Of a stretch of 64,000 bases of DNA, positions 1-12,164 are shown piece by piece. The notes below the pieces were generated by a model. That model was not told the DNA's origin and made no database searches. It saw only the letters and a program-made list of their open reading frames with translations. This DNA comes from Semisulcospira habei (lineage: Eukaryota; Mollusca; Gastropoda; Semisulcospiridae), in contig BTPG01000003.1 of assembly GCA_036245525.1 (NCBI GenBank), positions 186,633,533-186,697,532 of the forward strand, read 5' to 3'. Within the stretch, counting starts at the first letter, position 1; each line of letters opens with the position of its first letter. The position numbers and the translations under genes were made by a program.

Positions 1-1680
1 GTGGTTCACAATGACTCAGAGCCACTGCCAGCTGTCCAACTGTCACCCCTCGCAGGGTTCAAACGCACGTGGCCCCGGTGGGATCCATCCTCCGGCGATC
101 TACCCGCTGTGTTAGAGTCGCCAATCAGTAGTCCCGTTATCCTGACTTTAGCCGGTGTGATAAAACTATATGCTCACGCATAGGGCTCAGACAGTAATAC
201 GGTACAGTTTTGTTAGCGGTTTGTCTTGTGACAACTATTCCGTGAGGCACGAGATCCACGTGGAATCTTAAAGGAACGTTTGGCACGGGGAGTTTTAGTG
301 AGTTTAGGCGAGAACTTAGTCTGTCAGAGGGTGAAATAAGTTAGTACGGGGCTTTACTGTCAGTGAGGACAGACGTGTGTGAGATACCTTAGCCTGTATT
401 CCAAGACTCTGAAACCTAGAATTCAGGTATGTTTCTATACGTATTATTGATGGTTATTGCGTTGAAGATAGTATGCGTTAATAGGAGTTAATATCAGTTG
501 TGTAGTGTTGACTGGTTTGGTTCAGTTATGTTGGTTTGGAATTCATTGAGGTAACCGGTTTTTCGTATATAGTTATTTACCGAGATGGATAACTAAGGAA
601 TGTGAGGAGTGTATGCCTATGTCGTTATGGAGGTAGTACGTGGTTAAGTATAGTCTTTTCCAGCCCCCCCACTCGAGTCTGCCCTGGGGGACTTGGGTGG
701 GGTTAACTACTTTTTAGTTCCCATGGTCACCCTGGTCAGCCCTACAGGGTGGGTTTCCTTTCTATTCTGGGGCATGTGTTTCTGTCTACCCTTGGTCCAT
801 TCACCTGTATTTGCCTTTTTTAAACTCTCCATACTGTCTGCGCTGCCTGTAGCTCTTGATATTGGACGTGTGTTGCTAAATGGTCTTAACTTTATTTAGG
901 CCCCATGTCGTAGGTTTATTTAACGTATTGGACCGGCTGGCTACAAGCATTCAATATTCTGTTTAGTTTTTTTTTCACAAGCAGTGCAGGCACGTCCTGA
1001 GAAAGCCTTGTTGCTGTCGGGAAGTTAAGCAATGTACAATCAATCTATTTGCAGCGTATGGGATAACGTATAGCGAGAGTGTTAGGTTATAGTCTGGTTC
1101 AGGGTAGTGACAGAGATATGGGGGTGTTATGAAGCACGTGTGTGTGTGTGTGTGTGTGTGTGAATGAGCGTGTGAGTTATTTGTATCAGCCAGGTTACGT
1201 AATGTGTCTCATATTACCCAATATGTGTTTGTGTTTAGCAAGAGTTACGTTTTAGGACTTTATTATTGTTCAGAGTGCTTGTCGGAGTCTGGAGCGACGG
1301 ACGCCGAGACGTCAGTCACCAGGGACCTAATGCGAGGTCATCTCTCCATCTCTTCACTCAGGGAGTGAGCGACCGGTGCCGAGACACCCGGGTCACAGCG
1401 AGGACTGCGCTATACGGTACGAGTAACGAGGACGTCCACGGTACGAGAGGCAGGACGACTCGAGAGCGTACAACAAAGGACTTGCACGCCATACGTGAAA
1501 AGGACTTAACGTAAACGGGCGAGAACACCAAACAGGTTGGAGTGTGAGATACTACTACCTAGCCTGGCATTGATATTGTGTGTATGTGGATGTGATGTTG
1601 AGATGCTGGTAGTTGGGAAGGTGTGGTGTAAATAGTTTGATACTCTTTTGAGCGTTTTCTTTATTTATCTTGTATAAAAG
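1..1680. other. No gene recognised
   Basis: I see no convincing coding region, element end or RNA gene here. The open frames are short and lack recognisable motifs. A short GT tract lies at about 1139-1162 and a small C run near 663. The stretch lies 3' of the broken minus-strand ORF at 1681-2816, so part of it could be the downstream portion of that element, but nothing in the sequence proves this. Confidence 0.5.
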
Positions 1681-2816
1681 TTACGTTAGAAAAGAAGCCC
1701 GTGAGTTGTGTTTTACCGCGTGAATGCGCCCGTCTGAGTCAGTGGCGGTGTATGCGTCTGTTGTGCGAGAGTCTGTATGTACGACTGTGAGTAAGTCTGC
1801 GTGCGTTACAGCCGGTAGTCGCACAGTGAACGGGACATCATCCTGCGGTAGCTGACGACTTATAGGATTAGCCGACACCCCTTCGGTCCCTGTCCCGCTA
1901 CTGCTATTCCGTCCAAGGCTGATTGGCGGCGTGGACTGGCCAGCTTCCAATACTTGAGGTAGGGCCGGAGGGATGATGGAGGACTGGGGGCTTATGGTGA
2001 GGGCTTTGTTAGTGTGCGGGCTGGTGTTAGTTTGAGTGGGCGCGGTGGGGGAAAGTGACCGACACAAAGTATCAAACTGAACTTTAAGTTCCGCGATTTC
2101 GGCACTCTGAGTGTCCTTGGTTTTAGCAAGCTTGTTCATTTTTTGTTCAGTGTTTCTTGTTCTTTGATAAGTTTCTCATGGTCCTTGGTCAGTTGTTTAA
2201 GAGCTGCATGGTGCGACTGTTCAGTCGCTGTTAAACACTTTTCTTCGGCTAACTTGCCACTTTTTTTTTTACCATGACCTCAGTGTCCCTGATGGCACTA
2301 TCAAGAACGGTTTGCTTTTCTTGAAGTGTTGCATATTGCCCTTTGATAGCAGCCAGCTCACTTTTTGCAGACGAGAGCTCTGTTTGTAGGTCTCTTATTG
2401 ACTCTGTGGCGGCTGCTAGTTGGCTCAGTATGTCTTCCAACTGGCTAGATGAGAAGGTAGTTGAAGTGGTATTCTCATGGCTGTCGTTTTTGCTGCTCGG
2501 AAGGTCCGCTTGATCGTTGACGCGCTGGGTACTATTGGTATCTGAGTGCACACATGCCTTATTCGTGCTGGTCAAGGTGACATCATAATGGGATTTCGGC
2601 AGTGTAGCAAGGGATGTGTCATGGGACAGGGATACAGTGTCCGTTACATCATCAGGGGTGCCTGAGGCAGGCGAGGCTTTTCCGTCAGTCAGGCGACATG
2701 GTTCTGGGTGAATGGGAAGGAGTCTCTATAGGTACAGCAGAGGCTGACTCGCAGACAAGTGGTTGGATCGGTCCATCAGGGTTCTGGGTGGGCTGGGACT
2801 TGCTGTCAATCATAAT
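1681..2816 (-). pseudogene. Broken coiled-coil ORF, possibly a retroelement ORF1
   Basis: A minus-strand protein can be followed from an ATG near 2816 (MIDSKSQPTQNP) to a stop near 1681, but only by changing frame about three times: near 2690, at the A-run near 2263-2272 (minus strand), and at the A-run near 2140. The middle part (about 2250-2470) is rich in heptad-like leucine, alanine and glutamate (LEDILSQLAAATESIRDLQ), suggesting a coiled coil. The C-terminal part is Ser/Thr/Pro-rich without motifs I recognise. A Ser/Thr-rich N-terminus followed by a coiled coil fits ORF1 proteins of LINEs, but no esterase or zinc knuckle is visible, so the identity is open. Two of the breaks sit in homopolymers, so sequencing error is an alternative to decay. 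Confidence 0.45.
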
Positions 2817-3138
2817 GGAGGGGGCGGGAGGCAGCGCGAGTAGGGAAGAGGGGGAGGAGAGAGGTAGCGACGTGGAATCAAGATTGGAGCGAAACTGCTA
2901 TACGACGTCCTTCATTATTTCAAATTCCTTGATGATCCATCTATCGCACCCCCTGTCTTGGGCTCTGATAAAACATGTAGTGTACAATACAGTTATTGTG
3001 ACTCGACAGCCTGTTTTTGATGATCCCTGTTTAAGCCTCGGTAGAGTACTCTGTAGCGACTTGGGGTAGGGAGGTTAGACAGGGGACTTCACTTGGTCAT
3101 GATCGACATCTTCGTCTTTCCACTCAGAGTTGCTGTAG

Positions 3139-3481
<343 letters not shown>

Positions 3482-3774
3482 GATGATAATGATGATGAAA
3501 CTTTATTTTTCAACGGTAAAAAGTTTTGACAGAAAACAAATCGTCATTTTACAAACTTGCCGTTGCTAACATCTACAGGATAAAAAAGAAGGGAAACTAT
3601 AAAATATATATGTACATACAAAACCCAATAGCATCATTATATACAGAAAAAATAATAATACTCATCACACACACATGCACACACGCACGCACGCGCGCCG
3701 CTCACACATACACCCACACGCACAAACAAACACGAGCACACACACGCGCTATAGCGGTTGCGTCCAAGTGATAA

Positions 3775-5705
3775 ACTGTTAGCTTATTTAGGAGAATGTC
3801 ATGGTCCACAAGGTCAAACGCCTTTTTAAGGTCTAGGAAAACTGCTCCTGACATCAGGCTTTTATTGATTGATTCCAGCCAGCTGTCTACAATATGTGTC
3901 AGTGCTGACTGACAAGAATGTTTCGGTCTAAAACCAGACTGGTGAATATTAAGTAATTTACCTTTTTCGCGAAAATCAAGGAGATGTTTTTGAATGTGCT
4001 TTTCAAGGGGTTTTGACAAAGCTGACAGAAGGGAGATTGGACGATAATTATTAATATCTTCAAGATCTTTAGATTTAGGGATTGGGATTACCTTTGCTTC
4101 TTTAAGAATGATTGGAAATGAACTTTGCTTTATGCAGAGGTTGAAAATATATGTTAGTGATTCTACTGTATACGGTAATGAGATTTTGAGGCTTTCATTA
4201 TCAATACCATCAATGCCAGCAGACTTTTTGTTGGGCATGCTAGAAATATATCTGCCGACTTCCGCAACTGTAATATCAGGGATGGTGAAAGTATTTGATA
4301 TAGTTGTTTTTTAAAGTGTTCTCTGAGAGAACTCGGCACTTCATACGGTTTACTGTTATTTGCAGCTGACAATGCCAATATTTCGGCTGTCGTTAAGAAA
4401 TGGTTATTTAATATATCAGCTGACATATGAGATGGGATTTCGGGTGTTGATTTACCCTTCGTAATGACGTTCAGAGCTTTCCAAACAGATGCCGTGTCCT
4501 TTTTGTCTCGAATCATTTGTTGGAAAAAAAGACTTCTTAGACGCTCTGACTAAATATTTGACACGATTGCGTTGTTTTTTGTATTCTTCGTACTTTTGCT
4601 CTTTTTTCAGTTTGTCTCTAAATGACATGGCCTGCTTGATATCCGCTGTTAACTACGGTGGTATGGTGGAATGTTTAACTCGTTTTTCAGGTATTGGCGC
4701 ATGTTTATTGAGGACACTGAGAAACAGATCCATCCAGCACGACAAGGCACTGTCAGGAGATTGGTGATCATAAACCTCAGTAAACGGAGCATTGTGCAGG
4801 TCCCACAGAAATTCGTCTTTATTAAAGTGTTTAAAGGAGCGATATTTTATAGTTTTATGTCTTTTAGTTTTTTGCTTGTCTAGTTTCATGGAGACGTTAC
4901 AACATACTGGGTTATGATCGCTGACAGCTAAGGAGGGAAGCTGCACATTTGATATTTTATCGTCATTTGTCACGTAAATGTGATCAATTAAGGTTGAGGA
5001 TGTAGATGTGGTTCTAGTGGGATTTTTAACTAATTGTTTTAAATCGAATAAGGCTGTTGTTGATGCCCATGCAGCATGGTGCCCTTTGGGCTTAAGTAGG
5101 TCAATGTTAAAGTCGCCCAGAAGAACAATGTTATCTTTACTTTGATTAACTTTATCCATCATTTCTACGAAGTCGTCATACCAGTCCCAGCTGGCTGCTG
5201 GATTTCTATAGATAAAGCTAATCAAGACTGTGGGGGATTTAGATGTTTTCACCTCGACCCATAAACTTTCAACTTCGGCTGACTCTAAGTCCTGTCGTCG
5301 TTTAACGTTACTAATGATCGAATCATGTATATATACTGCTAGTCCAGTGTGCTGGGGACTTGAAGCATCTCTGCGAAGTACTGAGAAGTTTGGGACTGAG
5401 ATGGAGTTATCCCTGATAGTGCTTTTGAGCCATGACTCGGATACACCAAAAACATGAAAATGTGTTGGCGTGTTCAAGAACACAGACAAATCTGGCACCT
5501 TATTAACTAGATGGTAAATGTTGAGGTGGCCAATTCTCAACTCATCAGGTTGTTGTGGGGCAGTGTTTACATATTTTGGCACGTTGGTAACAGAACAAAC
5601 GTAGCAATAATATTCCAAAAAAAAAAAAATAATAATAAAAATAATCTTAATGTGTATAAATGAATAAGAAAGCGACAAGAAAACGTAGAAAAACAACAGC
5701 AACAA
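3775..5705 (-). pseudogene. LINE ORF2: endonuclease and N-terminal RT, truncated
   Basis: The frame at 5705-4653 encodes an exonuclease-endonuclease-phosphatase domain: RIGHLNIYHLVNK at the start, a GDFNIDLL strand, LIDHIYVT, and the terminal SDHNPVCCN motif that supplies catalytic Asp and His. The protein then runs through HKTIKYRSFKHFNKDEFLW into a second frame (4516-4163, MIRDKKDTASVWKALN) and a third (4238-3775) with the RT fingers: KSAGIDGIDNE, IPIPKSKD..NNYRPISLL and GAVFLDLKKAFDLVDHDIL. These frame changes and the loss of everything after RT motif A make it inactive. It would have nicked the target and reverse transcribed the element RNA. The initiator Met is uncertain because the first 30 residues (MLLLFFYVFLSL) look like non-coding spacer; the conserved part begins near PDELRIGHLN. 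Confidence 0.8.
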
Positions 5706-6497
5706 CAGTAAAGCAAAATTAAAATGTTTTTGACTCTCGTGGTCAGAGTCCGCTGCGAGTTCGAATTACTTGGTAATGTCAGATACAAAATAAAAGGCTC
5801 GACAGCTATGTAGAAAGAATAAAAAAAAATAAAGAAACACTTCCAAGGGCACCTAGCCTGATGCTTCAGTTCCTAACTACTAATATAATAATAATCACAC
5901 ATACAAAAAAATGGATTTCTATAATTTAAAACAAAACAAAAAACAAAAAAGTCACTGCGACTTTGAAATCAAGCACAGCTAACTACGGACAGAACAAAAC
6001 CGCAGTCATTAAAGTCAAAAATGTAATTCTAGATCAAAAAGCTCAATTTAATTCGACTCGAGGATTAATGTAACAAAAAGATCCACGAAACACGCACAAT
6101 GGAACTTTGGCAAGGCTGCGAGAAAACTACTAAAAAACAAAAACAAAAACGGTCTAAAATACACGCTGTCAAATAAGAAGGGTGTGTCCTATGACTGTCT
6201 AACACAAGCTGTCAATCTAGAGACTCGTGTCCTAATGTCCGGCGCGTGGCCTGAATTTCTGCAGGAGAGAAAACAAGGCTGCGCAGTCACTTTCACTAAG
6301 CTGGGGCACTCCTGGGGACGGGGGTAGTGGGGGATATGGAAGTACGGAGGGATTTGAGTACGGGTACACCGGACGGCCGTCTGCTACAAAGAAGAGGGGG
6401 GGGGGGGGCATGGTTGGTGTGGAGTAACCGTAGGGTGGCCGCTGTGGCTTCTGTTCCGGAGCAGTTCCAGCCTTTGATCCACCGCTATGTTGGGTGA

Positions 6498-9400
6498 CTA
6501 GCGGCGTGCAGTCGGCTTGACTGAATCTTTTTCCACAGCATGCTCCAGTCGGAATCGGGGTGCAAGGTTGGAACTGACTGGGCGCTGAGAGCGTCGGTCT
6601 CTTTGAGGCTCTTTGTCTCTGGCACCAGACTTGCCGTGTGTGTCACCGTGCCCTGGCAGCTGTTCATGGTGGCGAGACTTTGGGTGATTTGGTTCTGGCC
6701 GGGCTGCGTTGTTGGAGGTGCGGCCAGAGTACGAACGCTTGATGTTGACAGCGAGAGCACTGGTGCCCCGCTTGTTGGGATGGATGGCGTCTCTGAACCA
6801 GCCGCTCTTTACCTCGCCGGTTCTTGTAGAGAAGGCGTAGTCATTGTCAACAAAGTTGACCTTGAGGGATGCGCACATTTCTCTGAGGCAGACGTGTGTG
6901 TCAGTGATGCATGGGTCTGGCTGCTGACGCTGGTTGTTCGTGGGCAGGATGGAAGACATGGAGATTTCTGCCTTGGGGAAGACTCGTCTGGCAGCAGAAA
7001 TCACATCCTTCCAGCCCTTCTTGCCGATGACGAACCCACGCTTACAGTCGTTGATGCCAACGTGTATGACGACTGTGCTGAATGTATTCGTGGGTTCGGC
7101 ATCATGAAGGCGCTGTAGAATGCCGGCTCTGTCGAGGCCCGACACTGACACGACCTGTGCCTTGTCCGTGCCAGTGACGGACATCAGCTTTCCGTGCAGA
7201 CCGCGTAGGACAGAGTCACCTAGAAGCCGCGTTTGGGTGACAAGCTTTAGCTCTGGAATCCCAGTACGGTCGGTGGGTTTGTCAGAGCCTGGAGAGGGTC
7301 GGGGTGTTGGTCTCGGCTCCATGTGCTCGGGCGTTTGCCGGATAGCAGTGTTGTCGTGAGCTGGACGCGGGGGTTCAGATGTGGTCGTGGTGGCAGGGGA
7401 TTTGGAGGTGGCAGGCGATTTTTTCGGCGCTTGCTTTGCCTCGGTGTTGGAGGGGGGATAAATGCCTTTCTTGCTGCCTTTCTTGCCGGTCCTCAATCCC
7501 TCCTTTTCCCCCTCCATCTGGGTGATTCTTTGTCGGAGGTGTCTAATTTCAGTTTGCAGCGCATCCACCTCAATATTGTAGGCGTGGCGGATCTCTTCAA
7601 CTGCTGATCTGAGAGCAGCTATCTCTGCCATTACGCGCTCCATGGCCAGGGGGTCTGGGTTGAGAACAACAGGGCAGACCGTCTGGCACGCAGACTCGAT
7701 AACCAAGACATCAGCAGGGGCAGGGGGCTGAGTGCCAATGCCGCCGACGTCAGATGTGATGGCAGCACAATCGCTGTCGATGCTGTCGTTGGTTATGGTG
7801 CCAGCGCCGCCGACGTCGGAGGTAGGGGCAGCACTAGCTTTGAGGTCGATGGGGGAGATAGTGGTAGCGCCAGTGTCGCCGTTGTCGGAGGTGGAGGCAC
7901 TGTTGTTGCAGTTGTTGTAGGTGGTGGTGATTGTAATGCCAGTGCCGCCGACGTCAGACCTAGGGGCAGCACTAGCTCTGTTTTCGCTGTCGGCGATGGT
8001 GCCAGTGCCGCCGACGTCAGACGTAGGGGCAGCACTAGCTCTGTTGTCTCTGTCGTTGACGGTAAAAGTGCCAGTACCGCCGACGACTGAGATAGGGGCA
8101 GCACAAGCTATGTTGTCGCTGTTGCTGATGGTGCCAGTGCCGCCGACGTCTGGTGTAGGGGCAGCACTAGCTCTGTTGTCCCTGTCGCTGGTGTTGATGG
8201 TGCCAGTGCCGCAGACGTCTGACGTAGGGGCAGCACTAGCTCTGTTGTCGCTGTCGCTGGTGTTGGTGGTGCCAGTGCCGCCTTCGTCTGACGTAGGGGC
8301 AGCACTAGCTCTGTTGTCGCTGTCGCTGGTGTTGATGGTGCCAGTGCCGCCGATGTCAGACGTAGGGGCAGCACTAGCTTTGTTGTCGCTGTCGTTTGTG
8401 GTGAAAGTGCCAGTGCCGCCGACTTCTGAGGTAGGGGCAGCACTAGCTGTGTTGTTGCTGTCGGTGACAGTACCGCCGATGTCAGACGTAGGGGCAGCAC
8501 TAGCTCTGTTGTCGCTGTCGCTGTCGGTGATGGTGCCAGTGCCGCCGACGTCTGACGTAGGGGCAGCACTAGCTCTGTTGTCGCTGTCGTTGTCGGTGAT
8601 GGTGCCAGTGCCGCCGACGTCAGACGTAAGGGCAGCACTAGCTCTGTTGTCGCTGTCGCTGTCGTTGATGGTGCCAGTGCCGCCGACGTCTGACGTAGGG
8701 GCAGCACTAGCTCTGTTGTCGCTGTCGGTGCCAGTGCCAGTGCCGCCGACCCACATAAGGGCAGCACTAGCTTTGTTGTCGCTGTCGGTGATGGTGCCAG
8801 TGCCTCCGACGTCTGACGTAGGGGCAGCACTAGCTCTGTTGTCGCTGTCGGTGCCAGTGCCGCCGACCTCAGACGTAAGGGCAGCACTAGCTTTGTTCTC
8901 GCTGTCGGTGATGGTGCCAGTGCCGCCGACGTCAGACGTCGGGTCAGCACTAGCTCTGTTGTCGCTGGTGTTGATGGTGCCAGTGCCGCCGACGTTTGAC
9001 GTAGGGACAGCACTAGCTTTGTTGTCGCTGTCGCTGGTGTTGGTGGTGCCAGTGCCGCCGATGTCTGACGTAGGGGCAGCACTAGCTCTGTTGTCGCTGT
9101 CGCTGGTGTTGGTGGTGCCAATGCCGCCAACGTCGGAGGTAGGGGCAGCACTAGTATTGTTGTCGCTGTCGCTGGTGGTGCTAGTACCGCCGATATTGAT
9201 GGTAGAGGTTCTGTCGCTATAGGTAGAACCCTCGGTGTCGTCCATGACGGTGATGGTCTGGGTGTCGGTTACTGACAGGCTGGTGTCAACTGAAGAGGGC
9301 GGTGACGGTAGCGCCAACTGACTGTGACCAGACTGAGCGGTCAAGGTGTTGACGATTTCTCTCAGCGCTGCAAACTCCCTGTCTACCCACTGGCGGCAGG

Positions 9401-9752
9401 ACCTGCCCTGAACCAGAAAACTGGCTGTGGTGTAGTACGCATGTATTACAAGTAGTTGCCGCTTGCCGTCCTTTATCCGTATGGTTGAGTGCACTAGGTC
9501 TTTCGGCAGACTGGTTGCATCAAGATCAATTTGTTGTTCAAAGGCGGTATGGTTTTCCCCGTAGTCTTCCCACGTTGTTGTGACACCTTGGGGCTTGAAC
9601 TCGCCAACGTAGCGAAGATGTAACACCTTTCGCCACACTGGTAGTTTGCCATGTTCAGTGTTATACGTGATCTGAATAGGGTCCAGAGTCCGTCTAATCT
9701 CTTCCACACTTGCCTGCGTAAATGTTAGTTTGGACCGTGTGGTTGGGCCCAT
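6498..9752 (-). CDS. LINE ORF1: repeat array, coiled coil and SGNH esterase
   Basis: An uninterrupted 1084-residue frame. Residues 1-140 form a folded-looking N-terminal part (VWRKVLHLRYVGEF). Residues about 180-675 are about 23 tandem units of 19-27 residues based on VGGTGTITDSDNRASAAPTSD. Residues about 704-754 form a coiled coil (ERVMAEIAALRSAVEEIRHAY) followed by a Lys-rich stretch. Residues about 839-1000 form an SGNH/GDSL hydrolase domain: LLGDSVLRG carries the nucleophile Ser, HVGINDC matches block III, and FRDAIHPN carries the Asp and His of block V, so the triad looks intact. Esterase domains of this kind occur in ORF1 of CR1/L2 LINEs, where ORF1 binds element RNA; the esterase's role is not settled. 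The ORF2 remnant lies downstream on the same strand. Intactness suggests a young insertion or tolerance of in-frame repeat change. A domesticated host gene is an alternative that I consider less likely. Confidence 0.75.
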   Translation of the reverse strand: MGPTTRSKLTFTQASVEEIRRTLDPIQITYNTEHGKLPVWRKVLHLRYVGEFKPQGVTTTWEDYGENHTAFEQQIDLDATSLPKDLVHSTIRIKDGKRQLLVIHAYYTTASFLVQGRSCRQWVDREFAALREIVNTLTAQSGHSQLALPSPPSSVDTSLSVTDTQTITVMDDTEGSTYSDRTSTINIGGTSTTSDSDNNTSAAPTSDVGGIGTTNTSDSDNRASAAPTSDIGGTGTTNTSDSDNKASAVPTSNVGGTGTINTSDNRASADPTSDVGGTGTITDSENKASAALTSEVGGTGTDSDNRASAAPTSDVGGTGTITDSDNKASAALMWVGGTGTGTDSDNRASAAPTSDVGGTGTINDSDSDNRASAALTSDVGGTGTITDNDSDNRASAAPTSDVGGTGTITDSDSDNRASAAPTSDIGGTVTDSNNTASAAPTSEVGGTGTFTTNDSDNKASAAPTSDIGGTGTINTSDSDNRASAAPTSDEGGTGTTNTSDSDNRASAAPTSDVCGTGTINTSDRDNRASAAPTPDVGGTGTISNSDNIACAAPISVVGGTGTFTVNDRDNRASAAPTSDVGGTGTIADSENRASAAPRSDVGGTGITITTTYNNCNNSASTSDNGDTGATTISPIDLKASAAPTSDVGGAGTITNDSIDSDCAAITSDVGGIGTQPPAPADVLVIESACQTVCPVVLNPDPLAMERVMAEIAALRSAVEEIRHAYNIEVDALQTEIRHLRQRITQMEGEKEGLRTGKKGSKKGIYPPSNTEAKQAPKKSPATSKSPATTTTSEPPRPAHDNTAIRQTPEHMEPRPTPRPSPGSDKPTDRTGIPELKLVTQTRLLGDSVLRGLHGKLMSVTGTDKAQVVSVSGLDRAGILQRLHDAEPTNTFSTVVIHVGINDCKRGFVIGKKGWKDVISAARRVFPKAEISMSSILPTNNQRQQPDPCITDTHVCLREMCASLKVNFVDNDYAFSTRTGEVKSGWFRDAIHPNKRGTSALAVNIKRSYSGRTSNNAARPEPNHPKSRHHEQLPGHGDTHGKSGARDKEPQRDRRSQRPVSSNLAPRFRLEHAVEKDSVKPTARR
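7725..9215. repeat. In-frame minisatellite inside LINE ORF1
   Basis: About 23 units of roughly 57-81 bp, all differing in length by multiples of three, built on GCAGCACTAGCTCTGTTGTC and GTGCCAGTGCCGCCGACGTC (plus strand). Size differences come mostly from 6-9 bp sub-repeats coding Asp-Ser or Thr-Asn. Because units are 3n long and free of stops, three frames stay open through much of the array (7921-9222 on plus, and 8108-9151 in a second minus frame); those are by-products. Confidence 0.9.
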
Positions 9753-10291
9753 CTTGCCATCTGGCTAACATCACAAGCAGTGTGAGCCTCTCACAGACAA
9801 AACACAGATTAGCACACACCTGGCCTTGACACTTCACTGTTGCCGTGGCAGACGAGGACCAGGTGGTGAGAGAGATCTTGCCTGTGCCGCTATTGTCACT
9901 GTCCCCAGGTCGCCATGCCAGCTGTTGAAACGTTGAAACGTGCCCGCAAGCCCCTGCAGATGCGTGAGGGTGGAGTTGAGCTCCCGACCCCATTCACAGC
10001 TGGCGGGTGTGAGAGCACAAGGGATTAGAAAGTTAGGCAATTGGCCGTCAGAGGTGGCGGCAGGTGGCGGGGGCCGTAGGGTGCCTGGCGTCAGGTACAA
10101 AATCTCTATAGTAAAACAGGTTTCATTGCTGGTCGAATAAGATACAGTTTGGTCAGTTCATATCTCAAAGTTAAAAAAATGTAAAATAGGGAGAAAAAAT
10201 ATAAAAAGTATATTACAGAATACCTTGGTTTCGGCGCAAAGGGTCCGTACTTTAGGATAACCAGCACACACACACATTGTACACAAGTTCA

Positions 10292-10438
<147 letters not shown>

Positions 10439-10770
10439 AAAGAGAGCGCCACATTCATTGGTGCCGTTCATCACTTTCGACAGTCGTCACAGAGGAAGGA
10501 GGGAAAGAAACACACATTGCAGCGTGCACCGAACGTCGTATGACCCCCTCAGGATCAGGTATATAAATTGTACTCACCAGAGAGATGGATCGCCATAGGC
10601 CCCTGCGTGATACAGAATCTCATGAGCATACACGCCTCTTGAAGAAACATGCCATTCTCTACGAGAGTAATCGAGTAACTTCCTGGTCCTGACTGACGTA
10701 AAGTCTTTATTCAGTCACAGAATGAATCCGGAATAATGCACGTACTTTAGCGGGGGTTGTAAAAGAGGTG

Positions 10771-10850
10771 CCAGCAAGAGGCATAGATTCTCATGAGCCT
10801 CTGCGACAGCACGGCTCATGAGAATCTATGCCTCATGCAGATGGAACTAG
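10771..10850. mobile_element. TM-B hairpin copy
   Basis: Inverted arms CAGCAAGAGGCATAGATTCT and its complement around a GC-rich centre (GAGCCTCTGCGACAGCACGGCTC). This is the first member from the left of the TM-B family found about 30 times in the window. The flanking TTAA ends are not clear here. Confidence 0.8.
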
Positions 10851-11129
10851 CTGGCTGCTGGACGCCACTAGGGGTATGGAACGTCGTTAAGAAGTAAAGT
10901 ATGAACCCGGACTGATATTTCAATATTGGAGGACGTAACGAAGCTGATCTGTGTCATGAGGGAGCATATATTTTGTTGAACCCCTGCAGTTGTAACGGTA
11001 AATGATAATCTCTGCTTTTGGCAGCCGAAAGAAGCTGACTGCCAGACTTTAATGGGAGAGTGCAACGCATGGCTATAAAATGAACCCGGAAAACTTTTTC
11101 AATAGGACGATGAAAAAAATGGGGGCTGT

Positions 11130-11201
11130 TCTGGAGGCATTATATTCTCACGACACCCTGCAGCTGCAGAGCTCATGATAATATGTGTCTCTTGCAGACA
11201 A
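11130..11201. mobile_element. TM-B hairpin copy, diverged
   Basis: GGCATTATATTCTCACGACA pairs imperfectly with GCTCATGATAATATGTGTCT around CCCTGCAGCTGCAG. The right side keeps the TCTCTTGCAGAC ending typical of TM-B. Confidence 0.6.
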
Positions 11202-11419
11202 AACAGACTGACCGGTTGATTTTTTGCCAAGGGTGTGGAGCTGTGGGAGAGGTGAAGTATGAATAAGGACAAGCACTCAATTGGCCCAGGCTAGCAAAGC
11301 ATCTTTAGGGTCCCTTCGCCTACGACCAGATGAGTGTTCGATCCAATTTCTCGTCTCTGTTCTAGGCCGAACGCACAAAGACCTCTCCCGTGAGAGGAAT
11401 ACATGAGTCAAGATAGACA

Positions 11420-11490
11420 GGCAAGAAGCATCGATCATCATGAGGCCCCGCATTCTGCGGGGTCTCATGATGATCTATGCTTCTTGCAGA
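11420..11490. mobile_element. TM-B hairpin copy
   Basis: GGCAAGAAGCATCGATCATC and GATGATCTATGCTTCTTGC flank CATGAGGCCCCGCATTCTGC and its complement. The arms share the variant AAGAAGCAT, where most copies have AAGAGGCAT, on both sides. A right half-copy (CTTGAGGATCTATGCCTCTT) follows at 11611-11645. Confidence 0.8.
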
Positions 11491-11649
11491 CGTTTTCTTT
11501 TCGGTGTTGGAAAGAACTGTGTGCGCAATAAGACTTCTCCTTCCATTTCCTGGGAACATGGACATAACATGGGCCAGCAGGAATTATATGATCCCGTGGA
11601 CAGCCAGGGCAAGTGGGGCTCTTGAGGATCTATGCCTCTTGCGGGTCAT

Positions 11650-12010
11650 GCAATGGCTGCTCTGACAAACTTGCTAGATAGATGTATGTCGCCCGGGGGA
11701 AACAAACGAAGCTGGGAGGTGCTTGTCTTGTTTGGGTGGCTGACAAATGGAGAGCATTGGGAAACAGCCCTAAGTATTGTCAGCTGTAATCACCCCGACC
11801 CCGTTAACAAAAGACCATCGAGCCCAGTCGGGTTTGCTTGGTCAGTAGACATTGACCATGCGTGTGTTCAGCTGTGTGGTTTTGAACCTCATGACCTGTG
11901 ACCTGTTCACAGATTAATGCTACGCATTGCTTCGCGTCAGTAAAAGAAAACAGAAAACATAAAAAAGCGGGATATTTGAACACTTGTACAGAAGTAACGA
12001 CAGCACTCCT
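11650..12010. other. No gene recognised
   Basis: Unique-looking sequence with short open frames but no motif, intron signal pair or repeat that I can support. Confidence 0.4.
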
Positions 12011-12110
12011 TCTATGTAAATTACTTCGCTTATAACAAACTTCGGATACAGCAACAAGAAAAAGTAGGTCCCCTGGCGATTTGCTATATCCAAAGATTAC
12101 TGTGTTCAGT
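12011..12110. repeat. Dispersed repeat, copy 1 of 2
   Basis: This block, beginning CTATGTAAATTACTTCGCTT and containing CTGGCGATTTG, matches 30014-30106 in the same orientation with scattered differences. It has an internal inverted relation (AACTTCGGATA / TATCCAAAGATT), which hints at the end of a small DNA transposon. No TTAA ends are seen. Confidence 0.6.
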
Positions 12111-12164
12111 TCATTTCGGCCCAGTCAAGATGGGATCTCTGCGCTCGGAAATGCCCATACGCGC

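Noticed and set aside
7921..9222. Plus-strand 433-codon ORF over the ORF1 repeats
   Set aside because: By-product of stop-free 3n repeats; no domain outside the array, whereas the minus frame has an esterase and coiled coil.
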